From positions 52,466 to 116,465 of the forward strand of contig NZ_SLXP01000001.1 of the NCBI RefSeq assembly GCF_004343075.1: DNA of 64,000 bases. Direction: 5' to 3'. The stretch comes from Rhodovulum marinum (GTDB lineage Bacteria > Pseudomonadota > Alphaproteobacteria > Rhodobacterales > Rhodobacteraceae). Shown in pieces: positions 50,202 to 61,893 of this stretch; position 1 is the stretch's first letter; each line of letters begins with the position of its first letter. The position numbers were made by a program, and so were the translations under genes. Under the pieces are notes generated by a model that had not been told where the DNA came from, did not search any database, and saw nothing but the letters and a program-made list of their open reading frames with translations.

Positions 50202-51181
50202 GGGGCCGCCCCCAGCAGGGCCAGCATCTCGGCCGAGGCGCGGGCGACGGTGATCTCGCCCGCGGCGACCGCGGCGCCCAGCCTGTCCATGCGGGCGCGC
50301 ACCTGCGCGTCGGTGTCCAGCCGCGCAAGCAGCCCGCGGCGCACCTCTTCGGCGAACCAATAGCGTGCCTGGGCGGCGCGGCGCGCGTCGAAATGGCCGT
50401 TTTCACGCCGCCACTCGGCCAGCGCCTGCATGTCGGCCCAGGCCTGCGCCAGCCCGGCCTGTTCCAGCGCCGAGACGCAGATCGCCTTGGGGAAGCCGTC
50501 GGGATCCTGCGGGCGGCGGCGCAACAGTTGCAGCGCACCCGCGTAATCGGCCCGCGTGCGTTCGGCGGCCGGTTTCAGGTCGCCATCGGCCTTGTTCACC
50601 AGGATCAGGTCGGCCATTTCCATGATGCCGCGCTTGACGCCTTGCAATTCGTCGCCGCCGGCGGGCGCCATCAGCAGGATGAACAGGTCGGTCATCTCGG
50701 CGACCATGGTTTCGGACTGGCCCACGCCCACGGTTTCGATCAGCACGATGTCGAAACCGGCCGCCTCGCACAGGCTTACCGCCTCGCGGGTGCGGCGCGC
50801 CACGCCGCCCAGCGCCGACTGGCTGGGCGAGGGGCGGATGAAGGCGTTGGGATCGCGCGACAGGCGTTCCATCCGGGTCTTGTCGCCCAGGATCGACCCG
50901 CCCGAGCGCGCGGAACTGGGATCGACGGCCAGAACGGCGACCTTGTGCCCCTGCCCGGTCAGAAGCGTGCCGAATGCCTCGATGAAGGTCGACTTGCCGA
51001 CGCCGGGCGTGCCCGACAGCCCCAGCCGCAGCGCGTGGCCCGGCGTCGCGGCCAGCGCATCCAGGAGCGCCTGCGCCTGTTCGCGGTGATCGGTGCGGCC
51101 GCTTTCGACCAGGGTGATCGCGCGGGCCAGCGCCCGGCGTTCGCCGGCGCGGAGGCGCTGTGCAAGCTCGTCGGTATCCAT
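50198..51181 (-). CDS. meaB: Methylmalonyl-CoA mutase-associated GTPase MeaB
   Basis: G3E-type GTPase that protects and loads the B12 enzyme methylmalonyl-CoA mutase. The 327 residues show Walker [16 protein letters not shown] near 56-70, a switch region with [18 protein letters not shown], Walker [13 protein letters not shown] and the specificity motif LVNKADGD. The N-terminal helical and C-terminal dimerisation regions are present. mutase genes are not in the window. It is divergent from hrpB and translationally coupled to the amidotransferase-like gene. Confidence 0.94.
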   Translation of the reverse strand: MDTDELAQRLRAGERRALARAITLVESGRTDHREQAQALLDALAATPGHALRLGLSGTPGVGKSTFIEAFGTLLTGQGHKVAVLAVDPSSARSGGSILGDKTRMERLSRDPNAFIRPSPSQSALGGVARRTREAVSLCEAAGFDIVLIETVGVGQSETMVAEMTDLFILLMAPAGGDELQGVKRGIMEMADLILVNKADGDLKPAAERTRADYAGALQLLRRRPQDPDGFPKAICVSALEQAGLAQAWADMQALAEWRRENGHFDARRAAQARYWFAEEVRRGLLARLDTDAQVRARMDRLGAAVAAGEITVARASAEMLALLGAAP

Positions 51182-51280
51182 CGGCGGCTCCGATACGGGG
51201 GCGCGCCTGTCTTGCCGCGTGCGGGCGGGGCTGTCCAGCCCTCTGGCCGCCCCGCGCGGAATCGCCCATATAGCGGACCC

Positions 51281-53722
51281 ATGGTTCCCTTGCCGATCGA
51301 CGATGCCCTGCCCGACCTGATCGCGGCGCTGAGCCGCGCGGGGCGCGCCGTGCTGCAGGCGCCCCCCGGCGCGGGCAAGACCACGCGGGTGCCGCTGGCG
51401 CTGTTGCAGGCGGGGCTGGCGCCGGGCCGCATCGTGATGCTGGAGCCGCGCCGCCTGGCGGCGCGGGCGGCGGCCGAACGGATGGCCGAAACCCTGGGCG
51501 AAAAGGTCGGGCAGACGGTCGGCTATCGCATCCGGGGCGAGACAAGGGTGGGGCGTGCCACCCGGATCGAGGTGGTGACCGAGGGCATCCTGACCCGGAT
51601 GATCCAGTCCGATCCGGGGCTGGACGGCATCGGCGCGGTGATCTTCGACGAGTTCCACGAACGCTCGCTGAACGCCGACCTGGGGCTGGCGCTCGCCTGG
51701 GAGGTGCGCGAGGCGCTGCGCGAGGACCTGGTGCTGCTGGTGATGTCGGCCACGCTGGACGCCGCGCCGGTGGCCGCGTTGATGGACGACGCGCCGGTGG
51801 TGACGTCCGAGGGCCGGGCCTTTCCGGTCGAGACGCGCTGGCTGGACCGGCCCCTGCCCAAGGGCGCACGGCTGGCCGAGGCCGCCGCCGACCTGGTGGG
51901 CCGGGCCGTGGCCGAGACCGAGGGCGGCGTGCTGGTCTTCCTGCCCGGCGAGGGCGAGATCCGCCGGTGCGCCGCCGCGCTGGCGGGGCGGCTGCCCGCG
52001 GGGTGCGATATCCGCCCGCTTTACGGCGCGCTGCCCTTCGCCGAGCAACGCGCCGCGATCCGCCCGGCGGAACAGGGGCGAAAGGTGGTGCTGGCCACGT
52101 CCATCGCCGAAACCTCGCTGACCATCGAGGATGTGCGCGTGGTGGTCGATGCCGGCCGGGCGCGGCGGGCGCGGTTCGACCCGAATTCCGGCATGGCGCG
52201 GCTGGTGACCGAACGGGTGACCCGGGCCGAGGCCGACCAGCGCCGGGGCCGCGCGGGGCGGGTGGCCCCGGGGGTCTGTTACCGGCTGTGGACCCGCGGC
52301 GAAGAGGGGGCGCTGGCCCCCTACCCGCCCGCCGAGATCGAGGCGGGCGACCTGACGGGCCTTGCGCTGGACCTGGCGCTGTGGGGGGCGGACGACCCGG
52401 CGGCGATGGCGTTCCTGACCGCGCCCAACCCCGGCGCCTTCGCCGAGGCGCGCGCGCTTCTGGCGGGGCTGGGCGCGCTGGACGGGCACGGGCGGATCAC
52501 CGGTCACGGCCGCGCGCTGGCCGCGCTGCCGGTGCATCCGCGGCTGGGCCACCTGCTGCTGGCGGCGGGGACACAGGCGGCGCCGCTGGCCGCGCTGCTG
52601 GAAGAGCGGGACCCGCTGCGCGGGGCGGGAAGCGACGTGGGGCTGCGGCTGCGCGCGCTGGAGACCGCCGGGGCGGACCACCCGGTGCCCCCGGACCGCG
52701 CGGCGCTGAAGCGCATCCGCGCCGAGGCCGACCGGCTGGCCGCCCGCGCCCCCGCCCCGCCGCGCAGGATGTCGGTGGGCGAGATGGCGGCGCTGGCCTA
52801 TCCCGACCGGGTGGGGCTGCGCCGCAAGGGCGACGCGCCGCGTTACGTGCTGTCGGGCGGCAAGGGCGCGGTGCTGGACGCGGCCGACGCGCTGGCGGGC
52901 CAGCGGCTGATCGTGGCGCTCGACCTCGACGGGGACACGCGCGAGGCCAAGGTGCGGCTGGCCGCCCCCCTGAGCGAGGCCGAGCTGCGCGCCGTGCACG
53001 GCGCGGCCATCGCCTGGCACCAGGCCTGCACCTGGTCGCGGCGGGAAAACCGCGTGCGGGCGCGCCGCGAGGAACGGTTCGGCGCGCTGGTGCTGGAGGA
53101 TCGCGCCTGGACCGACGCCCCGCCCGAAGCCATGGCCCGCGCCGCGCTGGAGGGTGTGCGCGCGCTTGGCCTGCCGTGGAGCGACGCCGCGCGGCGGTTC
53201 CGGGCGCGGGTGGAGCTGCTGCGCGCCGAGGGGGCTGACCTGCCCGCGATGTCGGACGCGGCGCTGATGGAGACGCTGGAAGACTGGCTGTTGCCGCATG
53301 TCACCGGCGTGCGGACCGCCGAGGACCTGAAACGCCACGACCCGCTGCCCGCGCTGCGCGGGATGCTGTCCTGGGACCAGCAACAGGCGCTGGACCGGCT
53401 GGCCCCGGCACAGTTCGAAACGCCGCTGGGACGAAAGGTTCCCGTCGATTACGACGGCGAGACGCCGCAGATCGCGCTGCGCCTGCAGGAACTGTTCGGC
53501 GTGACGGACCACCCCACGGTCGGCCCCAAGCGGCTGCCGCTGCGCATCACGCTGCTGTCACCGGCCGGGCGCCCGGTGCAGGTCACGACCGACCTGCCGG
53601 GGTTCTGGGCCAATTCCTATGCCGATGTGCGCAAGGACATGCGCGGCCGCTACCCCAGGCATCCCTGGCCCGAGGACCCGACATCCGCCGACCCCACGCT
53701 GCGGGCGAAACGGCGAAGCTGA
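51281..53722 (+). CDS. hrpB: ATP-dependent helicase HrpB
   Basis: DEAH-box helicase of 813 residues. Walker A is [15 protein letters not shown] near 29-43, the DEFH variant of the DExH box is in [10 protein letters not shown], motif III is SATLD, and motif VI is [12 protein letters not shown]. The HA2-like domain follows, and the HrpB-specific C-terminal domain ends at [21 protein letters not shown]. No Shine-Dalgarno is visible; CATATAGC lies just before the ATG, so the message may be nearly leaderless. Role unclear (RNA metabolism, cell-wall or motility phenotypes reported in some species). Confidence 0.94.
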   Translation: MVPLPIDDALPDLIAALSRAGRAVLQAPPGAGKTTRVPLALLQAGLAPGRIVMLEPRRLAARAAAERMAETLGEKVGQTVGYRIRGETRVGRATRIEVVTEGILTRMIQSDPGLDGIGAVIFDEFHERSLNADLGLALAWEVREALREDLVLLVMSATLDAAPVAALMDDAPVVTSEGRAFPVETRWLDRPLPKGARLAEAAADLVGRAVAETEGGVLVFLPGEGEIRRCAAALAGRLPAGCDIRPLYGALPFAEQRAAIRPAEQGRKVVLATSIAETSLTIEDVRVVVDAGRARRARFDPNSGMARLVTERVTRAEADQRRGRAGRVAPGVCYRLWTRGEEGALAPYPPAEIEAGDLTGLALDLALWGADDPAAMAFLTAPNPGAFAEARALLAGLGALDGHGRITGHGRALAALPVHPRLGHLLLAAGTQAAPLAALLEERDPLRGAGSDVGLRLRALETAGADHPVPPDRAALKRIRAEADRLAARAPAPPRRMSVGEMAALAYPDRVGLRRKGDAPRYVLSGGKGAVLDAADALAGQRLIVALDLDGDTREAKVRLAAPLSEAELRAVHGAAIAWHQACTWSRRENRVRARREERFGALVLEDRAWTDAPPEAMARAALEGVRALGLPWSDAARRFRARVELLRAEGADLPAMSDAALMETLEDWLLPHVTGVRTAEDLKRHDPLPALRGMLSWDQQQALDRLAPAQFETPLGRKVPVDYDGETPQIALRLQELFGVTDHPTVGPKRLPLRITLLSPAGRPVQVTTDLPGFWANSYADVRKDMRGRYPRHPWPEDPTSADPTLRAKRRS

Positions 53723-53733
53723 ACGCCGGCAAT

Positions 53734-53804
53734 CCAGTTGCGCGCCTGCGGCGCAAGCCTTTCCTCTCGGGCCCGGCCCTGCGGCCGGTCCCTCGGGCGG
53801 GCGC
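53734..53804 (+). repeat. Dispersed 3'-end repeat, family B
   Basis: 71-nt copy of the element at 28337-28407, beginning CCAGTTGCGCGCC 11 nt after the hrpB stop and in the same orientation relative to the gene as the other copy is to the SDR. Confidence 0.8.
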
Positions 53805-53849
53805 TCTATTCCCCGGGCGCCCCCGTGCTTTTCCCGGTGGAACGACGCC

Positions 53850-53937
53850 CGCCGGAGGCGCGCGCGGCCCACGGGGCCGCGCGCCACGCCCAACGCCGGG
53901 CAAGCGGGGCGAAGCCCCGTGCGGACCGGGGGCGGGA
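53850..53937 (-). repeat. Dispersed GC-rich repeat, family C
   Basis: 88-nt copy matching 22640-22727 at both ends and in the core CGCCACGCCCAACGCCGG. It lies 14 nt after the argF stop on the minus strand. The inner hairpins differ between copies. Confidence 0.7.
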
Positions 53938-53951
53938 GCGCCCCCGCCCCG

Positions 53952-54878
53952 TCAAACGCCCAGGCAGTAGCGCATGATCGCCTTTTGTGCGTGCAGCCGG
54001 TTCTCGGCCTCGTCGAAGATCACCGAATGGGGCCCGTCCATCACCGCGCTGGTCGCCTCTTCGTCGCGATGGGCGGGCAGGCAGTGCATGAACAAGGCGT
54101 CGGGCTTGGCCGCCGCCATCAGCCGCTCGGTCACCTGGTAGGGGCGCAGCTGGTTGTGCCGCCGCTCGCGCGCGGATTGCGGGTCGTGCATGCTGACCCA
54201 GGTATCCGTCACCACGAGGTCCGCCGCCTCGACCGCCGTCATCGGATCGCGCTCGATCTCGACGCGCACGCCCTTTTCCCGCGCCTCTTCGACGAACACG
54301 CGTTCGGGGTCGAGCGTCGGCGGCCCGGTGAAGGTGAAGTCGAAGCCGAACTGCCCCGCGGCGTGGATGAAGGACGCGCAGACATTGTTGCCGTCGCCCG
54401 ACCACACCACCTTGCGCCCCGCGATCGGCCCGCGGTGTTCCTCGAAGGTCAGGATGTCGGCCATGATCTGGCAGGGGTGGCTGCGGTTGGTCAGGCCGTT
54501 GATCACCGGCACGCTGGCATATTCCGCCATCTCGTGCAGCGTGGCCTCTTCGAAGGTGCGGATCATGATCAGGTCGACATAGCGCGACAGCACGCGGGCG
54601 GTATCGGCGATGGTCTCGCCATGGCCCAGCTGCATGTCGGCCCCCGACAGCACCATCGACTGCCCGCCCAGTTGCCGCACGCCCACGTCGAAGCTGATCC
54701 GGGTCCGGGTCGAGGGTTTCTCGAAGATCAGCGCCACCATGCGGCCCGCCAGCGGCTGGTCGTCATCGGGCGCGCCCCGGGGCCGGCCGGCGCGGGCGTC
54801 CTTCATCGCGCGGGCCTGGTCGATCATCGCCCGCAGCGCGGCGGGCTCGGTCGTGTTGATGTCCAGGAAATGGCTCAT
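53952..54878 (-). CDS. argF: Ornithine carbamoyltransferase
   Basis: Makes citrulline from ornithine and carbamoyl phosphate in arginine synthesis. The 308 residues show the carbamoyl-phosphate motif [12 protein letters not shown] near 55-66, the SHPCQIMAD motif near 138, and the ornithine-binding HCLPAHR near 270. The ATG overlaps the argD stop (ATGA), so the two genes form an arginine operon argD-argF. Confidence 0.96.
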   Translation of the reverse strand: MSHFLDINTTEPAALRAMIDQARAMKDARAGRPRGAPDDDQPLAGRMVALIFEKPSTRTRISFDVGVRQLGGQSMVLSGADMQLGHGETIADTARVLSRYVDLIMIRTFEEATLHEMAEYASVPVINGLTNRSHPCQIMADILTFEEHRGPIAGRKVVWSGDGNNVCASFIHAAGQFGFDFTFTGPPTLDPERVFVEEAREKGVRVEIERDPMTAVEAADLVVTDTWVSMHDPQSARERRHNQLRPYQVTERLMAAAKPDALFMHCLPAHRDEEATSAVMDGPHSVIFDEAENRLHAQKAIMRYCLGV

Positions 54879-56065
54879 GTGTCGGCCTCCTTCGGGGTGA
54901 CGGCCGACGCGGCCGCGTCCAGCCGGGCCACGGCCTCGGCGATGTCTTCCTCGGTGACGGTCAGCGGCGGCAAGAGCCTCACCACGTTGTCGGCGGCGGG
55001 CACCGTCAGCAGGTGTTGCGCATAGCCCGCCTGCACCAGATCGGCGGCCGGCACCCTGCATTTCAGGCCCAGCATCAGCCCCGCGCCGCGCACCTGTTCG
55101 AACACGTCGGGATGGGCCGCGACCAGCCCCTCCAGCCGCTGGCGCAGCAGGCCGGCCTTGCGGTTCACCGCGTCCAGGAAGGCGGGGTCGCCCACGATGT
55201 CCAGCACCGCCTTGCCGACCGCGCAGGCCAGCGGGTTGCCGCCATAGGTGGACCCGTGCGTGCCGGGTGTCATGCCGGCCGCGGCCGCCTCGGTCGCCAG
55301 CACCGCGCCCAGCGGGAAGCCACCGCCGATGCCCTTGGCCACCATCATGATGTCGGGCGCCACGCCGGCCCATTCATGGGCGAAGAGCCGGCCCGTGCGG
55401 CCCATGCCGCACTGCACCTCGTCGAAGATCAGCAGCGCGCCGGTTTCGTCGCAGAGATCGCGCAGGCCCTTGAGGCAGGCATCGGGCAGCGGGCGGATGC
55501 CGCCCTCGCCCTGTACGGGTTCGATCATCACCGCGGCCACGGTGTCGTCGATGGCCCCGGTCAGCTCGTCGCCATGGGCCGGGAACGGCAGGTGCACGAA
55601 ACCGGGCAGAAGCGGGCCGAACCCCTTCACCATCTTCTCGGTGCCGGCGGCGGCGATCGCGGCCGAGGACCGGCCGTGGAAGCAACCGGCGAAGGTGACG
55701 ATGTTCACGCGATCCGGCTGGCCTTTGTCGTACCAGTATTTCCGCGCCATCTTGACCGCCAGTTCGCAAGCCTCGGTGCCGGAATTGGTGAAGAACGCCG
55801 TATCGGCGAAGGTCGCCGCGACAAGCGCATCGGCCAGGGCCTGCTGTTCGGGGATGCGGTAGAGGTTCGACAGGTGCCACAGCTTGCCCGCCTGGTCGGT
55901 CAGGGCGGCCACCAGCGCGGGGTGGGCATGGCCCAGCGCGTTCACCGCGATCCCCGCGCCGAAATCCAGATATCGGGTGCCGTCCGTGGCGATCAGCCAG
56001 GTGCCTTCGCCCCGCTCGAATTCGAGGGGCGCGCGGTTATAGGTCGGCAGGATGGAGGGGATCAT
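54875..56065 (-). CDS. argD: Acetylornithine aminotransferase
   Basis: PLP-dependent class III aminotransferase of 396 residues converting N-acetylglutamate semialdehyde to acetylornithine. It has [17 protein letters not shown] near 97-113 (phosphate pocket), [14 protein letters not shown] near 218 with the PLP-ring Asp, and the Schiff-base Lys in [13 protein letters not shown] near 250. It is the first gene of the argD-argF unit. ArgD enzymes often also act on succinyl-diaminopimelate precursors. Confidence 0.95.
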   Translation of the reverse strand: MIPSILPTYNRAPLEFERGEGTWLIATDGTRYLDFGAGIAVNALGHAHPALVAALTDQAGKLWHLSNLYRIPEQQALADALVAATFADTAFFTNSGTEACELAVKMARKYWYDKGQPDRVNIVTFAGCFHGRSSAAIAAAGTEKMVKGFGPLLPGFVHLPFPAHGDELTGAIDDTVAAVMIEPVQGEGGIRPLPDACLKGLRDLCDETGALLIFDEVQCGMGRTGRLFAHEWAGVAPDIMMVAKGIGGGFPLGAVLATEAAAAGMTPGTHGSTYGGNPLACAVGKAVLDIVGDPAFLDAVNRKAGLLRQRLEGLVAAHPDVFEQVRGAGLMLGLKCRVPAADLVQAGYAQHLLTVPAADNVVRLLPPLTVTEEDIAEAVARLDAAASAVTPKEADT

Positions 56066-56269
56066 CGGGAAAATCCTCTGGGAACGAAGCCATAGGGGTG
56101 CCCCACGGCCGGGGTCGAGTCAACGAGGGTGAAGGGGGACGCGTTGGCGCACGCGGGGGCGGCCGTCTCAGGAACGGCTGCGGCGTCGGCGCAGGCTGGG
56201 AACGCGGCATGTCATGGGCCGCGGCTTTACCCGGCTTTGGCCGGGCTGTCCAGACGCAAGGCGGGCGTG

Positions 56270-56304
56270 GGGCGGCACGCGCCCGGGCCGGGCGCGTGCC
56301 GCCC
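56270..56304 (-). terminator. Hairpin terminator after proS
   Basis: Perfect 15-bp stem GGGCGGCACGCGCCC / GGGCGCGTGCCGCCC with a 5-nt loop, 3 nt after the proS stop on the minus strand. The remaining ~200 bp up to argD hold no gene. Confidence 0.75.
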
Positions 56305-56307
56305 GGA

Positions 56308-57705
56308 TCAGAGCCAGGTGTGGAAGCTGGATTTCGCCATCGGTTCCCAGTGCGGCGCGGCGTCGGGGCCGTGGGGGGCGTAGATATCGGCGACCTTGGC
56401 GACCGCGGCGGCGGGGGTCATTTCCTCGCTGTCGCCGGTGCGCCGGCAGGTCAGTTCCACCACCCCGTTCTTCAGGCCGCGCGGGCCCACGGTGATCCGC
56501 CACGGCAACCCGATCAGGTCCATCGTGGCGAACTTGGCGCCCGCGCGTTCCTCGCGGTCGTCGTAAAGGGGTTCCAGCCCCTTGTCGGTCAGGGCCTTGT
56601 AGATCCCCGCGCAGGCCGCGTCGGCCTCGGCATCGCCCTGTTTCAGGTTGACGATGCCGCAATGGAAGGGAGTCACGCCCTCGGGCCAGATGATGCCCTT
56701 CTCGTCGTGGCTGGCCTCGATGATGGCGCCGACGAGGCGGGAAACCCCGATGCCGTGGCTGCCCATGTGCACCGGCACGCGCTCGCCCTTGTCGTTGGTG
56801 ACGGTGGCGCCCATCGGTTCGGAATACTTGGTGCCGAAATAGAAGATCTGGCCGACCTCGATCCCGCGCGAGGATTTGCGCCGCGCCTCGGGGATTTCCG
56901 CGTACAGCGCGGGGTCATGGGTTTCGTCGGTGCGGGCATAGGGCGTGGTCCATTCCTTGACGATCCCCGCGCATTCGCCGCGGTCGTCATAGTTCACCTT
57001 CCGCTCGCCCAGGGTCAGGTCGAGGATCGCGCTGTCGTAGAACACCTCGGACTCGCCGGTATCGGCGAGAACCAGGAATTCGTGGGTGTCGTCGCCGCCG
57101 ATGGGGCCGGAATCGGCGCGCATCGGGATCGCCTTCAGGCCCATGCGTTCATAGGTGCGCAGGTAGCTGACCATGTGGCGGTTATAGGCGTGGATGGCGC
57201 TGTCGTAGTCGATATCGAAATTGTAGCCGTCCTTCATGTAGAACTCGCGCCCCCGCATCACGCCGAACCGCGGGCGGATCTCGTCGCGGAACTTCCACTG
57301 GATGTGGTAGAGCGTCAGCGGCAGGTCCTTGTAGCTGCCGACATGGGACCGGAAGATGTCGGTGATCAGTTCCTCGTTCGTCGGCCCGTAAAGCATGTCG
57401 CGCCCGTGCCGGTCGGTGATGCGCAGCATCTCTTCGCCGTAATCGTCGTAGCGGCCGGATTCGCGCCAGAGGTCCGCCGATTGCAGCGTCGGCATCAGCA
57501 TCGGGATATGGCCCGCGCGCATCTGTTCCTCGTGGACGATGGCCTCGATCTTCTTGAGCACCTTGAAGCCCATAGGCAGCCAGGAATAGATGCCCGCGCT
57601 GGCCTGCTTGATCATGCCGGCCCGCAGCATCAGGCGGTGGCTGGCGATCTGCGCCTCGGACGGGGTTTCCTTCAGGACCGGCAGGAAGTAGCGGGACAGG
57701 CGCAT
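56308..57705 (-). CDS. proS: Prolyl-tRNA synthetase (short alphaproteobacterial type)
   Basis: Class II synthetase charging tRNA-Pro, 465 residues from [10 protein letters not shown]. It lacks the ~180-residue INS editing domain of the E. coli type, as expected for the short alphaproteobacterial form. Motif 2 lies around [22 protein letters not shown] near 145-166, split by a catalytic Arg, and motif 3 with [14 protein letters not shown] near 325. An anticodon-binding domain (about 345-440) follows. The C-terminal ~20 residues extend slightly past the usual end. It is divergent from the permease gene. Confidence 0.94.
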   Translation of the reverse strand: MRLSRYFLPVLKETPSEAQIASHRLMLRAGMIKQASAGIYSWLPMGFKVLKKIEAIVHEEQMRAGHIPMLMPTLQSADLWRESGRYDDYGEEMLRITDRHGRDMLYGPTNEELITDIFRSHVGSYKDLPLTLYHIQWKFRDEIRPRFGVMRGREFYMKDGYNFDIDYDSAIHAYNRHMVSYLRTYERMGLKAIPMRADSGPIGGDDTHEFLVLADTGESEVFYDSAILDLTLGERKVNYDDRGECAGIVKEWTTPYARTDETHDPALYAEIPEARRKSSRGIEVGQIFYFGTKYSEPMGATVTNDKGERVPVHMGSHGIGVSRLVGAIIEASHDEKGIIWPEGVTPFHCGIVNLKQGDAEADAACAGIYKALTDKGLEPLYDDREERAGAKFATMDLIGLPWRITVGPRGLKNGVVELTCRRTGDSEEMTPAAAVAKVADIYAPHGPDAAPHWEPMAKSSFHTWL

Positions 57706-57834
57706 TTTCGACCTTTTCCTCGTGAATTCGCGTTGCCGACCCCTTATGTCATCGCGCACGACCAGACAAGCGCCGCGCTTGCATGCGGGGCCCGTCCGGG
57801 CGAAGAGGATAGAGGCGCGCAGCCAGGAGGAAAG

Positions 57835-58941
57835 ATGGCCCTGCCGGTCCGGGAACAGCTGAAATACTGGGGCATCGCCGCGGCGGTGTTCCTAGGCCTG
57901 TTGTGGTTCCTGGGCGACATCATCATGCCGTTCATCGTGGGCATGGCGGTCGCCTATTTCCTGGACCCGGTGGCCGACCGGCTGGAACGGGCGGGGCTGT
58001 CGCGGGTGGGGGCCACGGTCACGATCACGGCGGGCGCGCTGGTGATCTTCGTGCTGGCCGCGCTGATCGTCGTGCCGACCCTGATCCAGCAGGCGATCAG
58101 CCTGGTCAATGCCGCGCCCGACATTGCGGGTCATTTCCACGCCTTCCTGACCGAGCGATTTCCATCGCTGACAGACAACGGGTCGGCGGTGTCGCGCACC
58201 CTGGCCGGGATCGGCGAAACCGTGCGGTCCAAGGGCGGCGAATTGCTGAACGGGGTGATCGCCTCGCTGGCCAGCGTGGTGAACGTGGTGGTTCTGGTGG
58301 TGCTGGTCCCGGTGATCACATTCTACCTGCTGATGGACTGGGACCGGATGGTGGCCGAGGTCGACAAGCTGTTGCCGCTGGACCATGCGCCGGTGATCCG
58401 CCGCCTGGCCGGCGAGATCGACCGCACGCTGGCCGGGTTCATCCGCGGCCAGGGCACGGTCTGCCTGATCCTCGGGATTTATTACGCCGTCGCGCTAAGC
58501 CTGTTGGGGCTGAATTACGGGCTGATCGTGGGATTCGTCGCGGGGCTGATCTCGTTCATCCCCTATGTCGGCGCGATCTTCGGGGGCGCGCTGGCGCTGG
58601 GGCTGGCGCTGTTCCAGTTCTGGGGCGAGTGGTGGTTCATCGCGGGCGCGGCGGCGATCTTCGTCGCCGGCCAGATGATCGAGGGCAACGTGCTGACGCC
58701 GAAACTGGTGGGGGGGTCGGTCGGGCTGCACCCGGTCTGGCTGATCTTCGCGCTGTCGGCCTTCGGGTCGGTCTTCGGCTTCGTCGGCATGATGGTCGCG
58801 GTGCCGGTGGCCGCATCGCTGGGGGTGATGGCGCGCTTTGCCATCGCGCAATACAAGGACAGCCGCCTGTACCGGGGCCTGACGGCGCTGCACCGCGACG
58901 ACGCGGCGACGGGCGGGGATGACGACGAGGACGCCGCCTGA
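57835..58941 (+). CDS. AI-2E transporter family permease (PerM-like)
   Basis: Polytopic membrane protein of 368 residues from the ATG at 57835 (AGGAGG directly upstream). About eight hydrophobic segments surround the family's central hydrophilic region, with [15 protein letters not shown] near 160-175, [17 protein letters not shown] near 215-231, and the [11 protein letters not shown] and [17 protein letters not shown] motifs of the conserved C-terminal half. The substrate is not established and the AI-2 label should not be read literally. It is the first gene of a set with hdaA, ppk and ppx, typical of the order in Rhodobacterales. Confidence 0.92.
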   Translation: MALPVREQLKYWGIAAAVFLGLLWFLGDIIMPFIVGMAVAYFLDPVADRLERAGLSRVGATVTITAGALVIFVLAALIVVPTLIQQAISLVNAAPDIAGHFHAFLTERFPSLTDNGSAVSRTLAGIGETVRSKGGELLNGVIASLASVVNVVVLVVLVPVITFYLLMDWDRMVAEVDKLLPLDHAPVIRRLAGEIDRTLAGFIRGQGTVCLILGIYYAVALSLLGLNYGLIVGFVAGLISFIPYVGAIFGGALALGLALFQFWGEWWFIAGAAAIFVAGQMIEGNVLTPKLVGGSVGLHPVWLIFALSAFGSVFGFVGMMVAVPVAASLGVMARFAIAQYKDSRLYRGLTALHRDDAATGGDDDEDAA

Positions 58942-58942
58942 C

Positions 58943-59629
58943 ATGGCCCGACAGCTTGCCTTTGACCTGCCCGTGCGGCCCGCGCGGGGCCGCGCCGCCT
59001 TTTTCGTGGCGCCGGCGAACGACATCGCCGTGGCGCAGATCGACGGCTGGCGCGGCTGGCCCGAGGGCAAGCTGGCGCTGATCGGCCCCGAGGGGTCGGG
59101 CAAGACCCATCTGGCCCATGTCTGGGCGGAACTGAGCGGCGCGGCGGTGGTCTATGCCGCCGACCTGCCCGGGGCCGACCTGCCCGCGCTGGCCGAAACC
59201 GGCGCGGTCGCGGTCGAGAACGCCCAGTGCATCGGCGGCAACGGCCCGGCCGAAGCGGCGCTGTTCCACCTGCACAACCTGTTGCGGGCCGGGGGCGGCG
59301 CGTTGCTGATCACGGCACGCACGCCGCCGCGCGACTGGGGGCTGGCGCTGCCCGACCTGGCCAGCCGGATGCAGGCCACCGCCAGCGTTCACCTGAACCC
59401 GCCCGACGACGCGCTATTGGCGGCGGTGCTGGTCAAGCTGTTCGCCGACCGCCAGATCGCGGTGAAACCCGACCTGATCGGCTATCTGGTGGGACGGATC
59501 GAGCGGTCGTTCGGGGCCGCCGCGGAAACCGTCGCGGCGATCGACCGCGAGGCGCTGGCCACCGGGCGCAAGCCGGGTATCCCGCTTGCGCGCACGGTGC
59601 TGGACAAGACCGGGCCCGAGGGCCGATAA
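58943..59629 (+). CDS. hdaA: HdaA, DnaA-like regulatory ATPase
   Basis: Homologue of E. coli Hda, which acts with the DNA clamp to make DnaA-ATP inactive and prevent over-initiation. The 228 residues begin [10 protein letters not shown], a good clamp-binding motif (QLxFDL) at 3-8. Walker A is [12 protein letters not shown] near 49-60. The Walker B position reads AVAVENAQ, without the usual Asp pair, and the rest follows DnaA domain III with no DNA-binding domain IV. The ATG lies 1 bp after the permease stop. Confidence 0.94.
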   Translation: MARQLAFDLPVRPARGRAAFFVAPANDIAVAQIDGWRGWPEGKLALIGPEGSGKTHLAHVWAELSGAAVVYAADLPGADLPALAETGAVAVENAQCIGGNGPAEAALFHLHNLLRAGGGALLITARTPPRDWGLALPDLASRMQATASVHLNPPDDALLAAVLVKLFADRQIAVKPDLIGYLVGRIERSFGAAAETVAAIDREALATGRKPGIPLARTVLDKTGPEGR

Positions 59630-59647
59630 GTGTCACTCAGCCGTCAC
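59630..59647 (+). promoter_or_regulatory. Pho-box-like direct repeat before ppk
   Basis: GTGTCAC-TCAG-CCGTCAC: two 7-nt repeats with a 4-nt spacer, the geometry and near-consensus of a PhoB box (CTGTCAT-N4-CTGTCAC). A -10-like TCATAA (59657-59662) follows 9 nt later, as in PhoB-dependent promoters, giving a start about 2-3 nt before the ppk ATG. Confidence 0.5.
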
Positions 59648-59670
59648 ATCCCCCTTTCATAAGCCCCGCC

Positions 59671-61839
59671 ATGACTCAGGCCGATTTCCTCAAAGCCCCC
59701 TTCCCCGCCCCCGTCGAGATCCCCGAACCCCAGCGGATCGGCCCAAAGCGGTTCTTCAACCGTGAACTGTCCTGGCTGGGGTTCAACTGGCGTGTCCTGG
59801 AAGAGGCCGACAACCCGCGCGTGCCGCTGCTGGAACGGGTGCGCTTCGTGTCGATCTCGGCCACCAACCTGGACGAATTCTATACGGTGCGCGTCGCGGG
59901 CCTGCGGGAACTGGCGCACAAGGGCAACACGACGCCCGCCGCCGACGGGCTGACGCCGGCCGAGCAACTGGTGCTGATCGACCGCGACGCGCGCAAGCTG
60001 TTGCAGGCGCAACAGGCCAGCTGGAACCGACTGAAACGGCTGATGGAGGAGGAGAACATCCACCTTCTGACCCGGTCGCGGCTGACCAAGGGCGACCGGG
60101 CGCATCTGCGCGACCATTTCCTGCACAAGGTGTTCCCGGTGCTGTCGCCGCTGGCCATCGACCCGGCGCACCCCTTCCCGTTCATCCCGAACGAAGGCTT
60201 CTGCCTGGCGCTTCAGCTGGAGCGCGAACGCGACAGCCAGCCCCTGCAGGCGCTGTTGCCGATCCCGCACCAGATCGACCGGTTCATCCGCCTGCCCGCC
60301 CGCGAGGGGCAGGCGCGGTTCCTGCCGCTGGAAGAGTTGTTGCTGATCCACCTGTCATCGCTGTTCCCGGGCTACCGGGCGTTGGGCAGCTGTACCTTCC
60401 GGGTGCTGCGCGATAGCGACCTGGAGGTCGAGGACGAGGCCGAGGACCTGGTGCGCGAGTTCGAGGTCGCGCTGAAACGGCGCCGCCGCGGTGAGGTGGT
60501 GCGCATGAAGATGTCGGCCGGCGCGCCCGAGGAATTGCGCAGCGTCATCATGCGCGAGCTGCACATCACCGAGGAAGAGGTGATCGAGGTGCGCGGGTTG
60601 ATCGGGCTGGCGGACCTGTCGGAACTGGTGATCGACGACCGGCGCGACCTGCTGTGGGAAAGCTTCACGCCGCGCGTGCCCGAACGGGTGCAGGACCACG
60701 AGGGCGACATGTTCTCGGCGATCCGGCACAAGGACATGCTGTTGCACCACCCCTATGAAACCTTCGACATGGTGGTGCGGTTCCTGCAACAGGCCGCGCG
60801 CGATCCCGACGTGGTGGCGATCAAGCAGACACTGTACCGCACGTCCAAGAATTCGCCGATCGTCGAGGCGCTGTGCGAGGCGGCCGAGGACGGCAAGTCG
60901 GTGACCGCGCTGGTGGAACTGAAGGCGCGATTCGACGAGGCCGCCAACATCCGCCAGTCGCGGCGGCTGGAACGGTCGGGCGCGCACGTGGTCTATGGGT
61001 TCATCAACTACAAGACCCACGCCAAGATCAGCACCGTGGTCCGGCGCGAGGGTGACCAGCTGGTGACCTATACCCATTACGGCACCGGCAACTATCACCC
61101 GATCACCGCGCGCATCTATACCGACCTGTCGCTGTTCACCTGCGACCCGGCACTGGGGCGCGATGCGACCAAGGTGTTCAACTATATCGGCGGGTATGCC
61201 GAACCCGAGGGGCTGGAGAACCTGTCGATCTCGCCGCTATCGCTGAAATCGACGCTGCTGCAACGGATCGCGGAAGAGTCCGAGCATGCCCGCGCCGGCC
61301 GGCCCGCGCGGATCTGGGCCAAGATGAATTCGCTGATCGAACCCGACGTGATCGACGCGCTGTATGCCGCCTCGGCCGCTGGGGTGAAGATCGAGCTGGT
61401 GGTGCGCGGCATCTGCGGCATACGGCCCGGCATCAAGGGGCTGTCCGAGAACATCCGGGTCAAGTCGATCATCGGCCGATTCCTGGAACATTCGCGCATC
61501 GTCTGTTTCGGCAACGGGCACGGGCTGCCCTCGCCGCAGGCGCGGGTCTACATCTCGTCGGCGGACTGGATGGGGCGCAACCTGAACCGGCGGGTGGAAA
61601 CGCTGGTGGAATGCACCAACCCGACCGTCAAGGCGCAGATCGTCGACCAGATCATGGCCGCGAATCTGGCCGACGAGGCGCAAAGCTGGGTGATGCAGCC
61701 CGACGGGCGGTTCCAGCGCGTCAAGGCCGCCCCCGACGCGTTCAACTGTCACAGGTTCTTCATGGAAACCCCGTCGCTTTCGGGCCGCGGCACGGCGGGC
61801 GCGGCGGATGTGGCCCGGCTGGCGCCTGCGACCGATTGA
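59671..61839 (+). CDS. ppk: Polyphosphate kinase 1
   Basis: Makes and breaks inorganic polyphosphate from ATP. From the ATG at 59671 the 722 residues match PPK1: N-domain [17 protein letters not shown] near 32, head domain, then two PLD-like domains. The catalytic His is in [11 protein letters not shown] near 470 (the first His of the HxxxxG-like motif), the second in [12 protein letters not shown]. No Shine-Dalgarno precedes the start, and the predicted transcript begins within 3 nt of the ATG, so it may be leaderless and Pho-controlled. It is followed by ppx. Confidence 0.96.
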   Translation: MTQADFLKAPFPAPVEIPEPQRIGPKRFFNRELSWLGFNWRVLEEADNPRVPLLERVRFVSISATNLDEFYTVRVAGLRELAHKGNTTPAADGLTPAEQLVLIDRDARKLLQAQQASWNRLKRLMEEENIHLLTRSRLTKGDRAHLRDHFLHKVFPVLSPLAIDPAHPFPFIPNEGFCLALQLERERDSQPLQALLPIPHQIDRFIRLPAREGQARFLPLEELLLIHLSSLFPGYRALGSCTFRVLRDSDLEVEDEAEDLVREFEVALKRRRRGEVVRMKMSAGAPEELRSVIMRELHITEEEVIEVRGLIGLADLSELVIDDRRDLLWESFTPRVPERVQDHEGDMFSAIRHKDMLLHHPYETFDMVVRFLQQAARDPDVVAIKQTLYRTSKNSPIVEALCEAAEDGKSVTALVELKARFDEAANIRQSRRLERSGAHVVYGFINYKTHAKISTVVRREGDQLVTYTHYGTGNYHPITARIYTDLSLFTCDPALGRDATKVFNYIGGYAEPEGLENLSISPLSLKSTLLQRIAEESEHARAGRPARIWAKMNSLIEPDVIDALYAASAAGVKIELVVRGICGIRPGIKGLSENIRVKSIIGRFLEHSRIVCFGNGHGLPSPQARVYISSADWMGRNLNRRVETLVECTNPTVKAQIVDQIMAANLADEAQSWVMQPDGRFQRVKAAPDAFNCHRFFMETPSLSGRGTAGAADVARLAPATD

Positions 61840-61893
61840 CGGGAGCGGACGGCCTTGGCAGAGTCCGGGGGCGCCCAGGGCGAAAGGCAGCAG

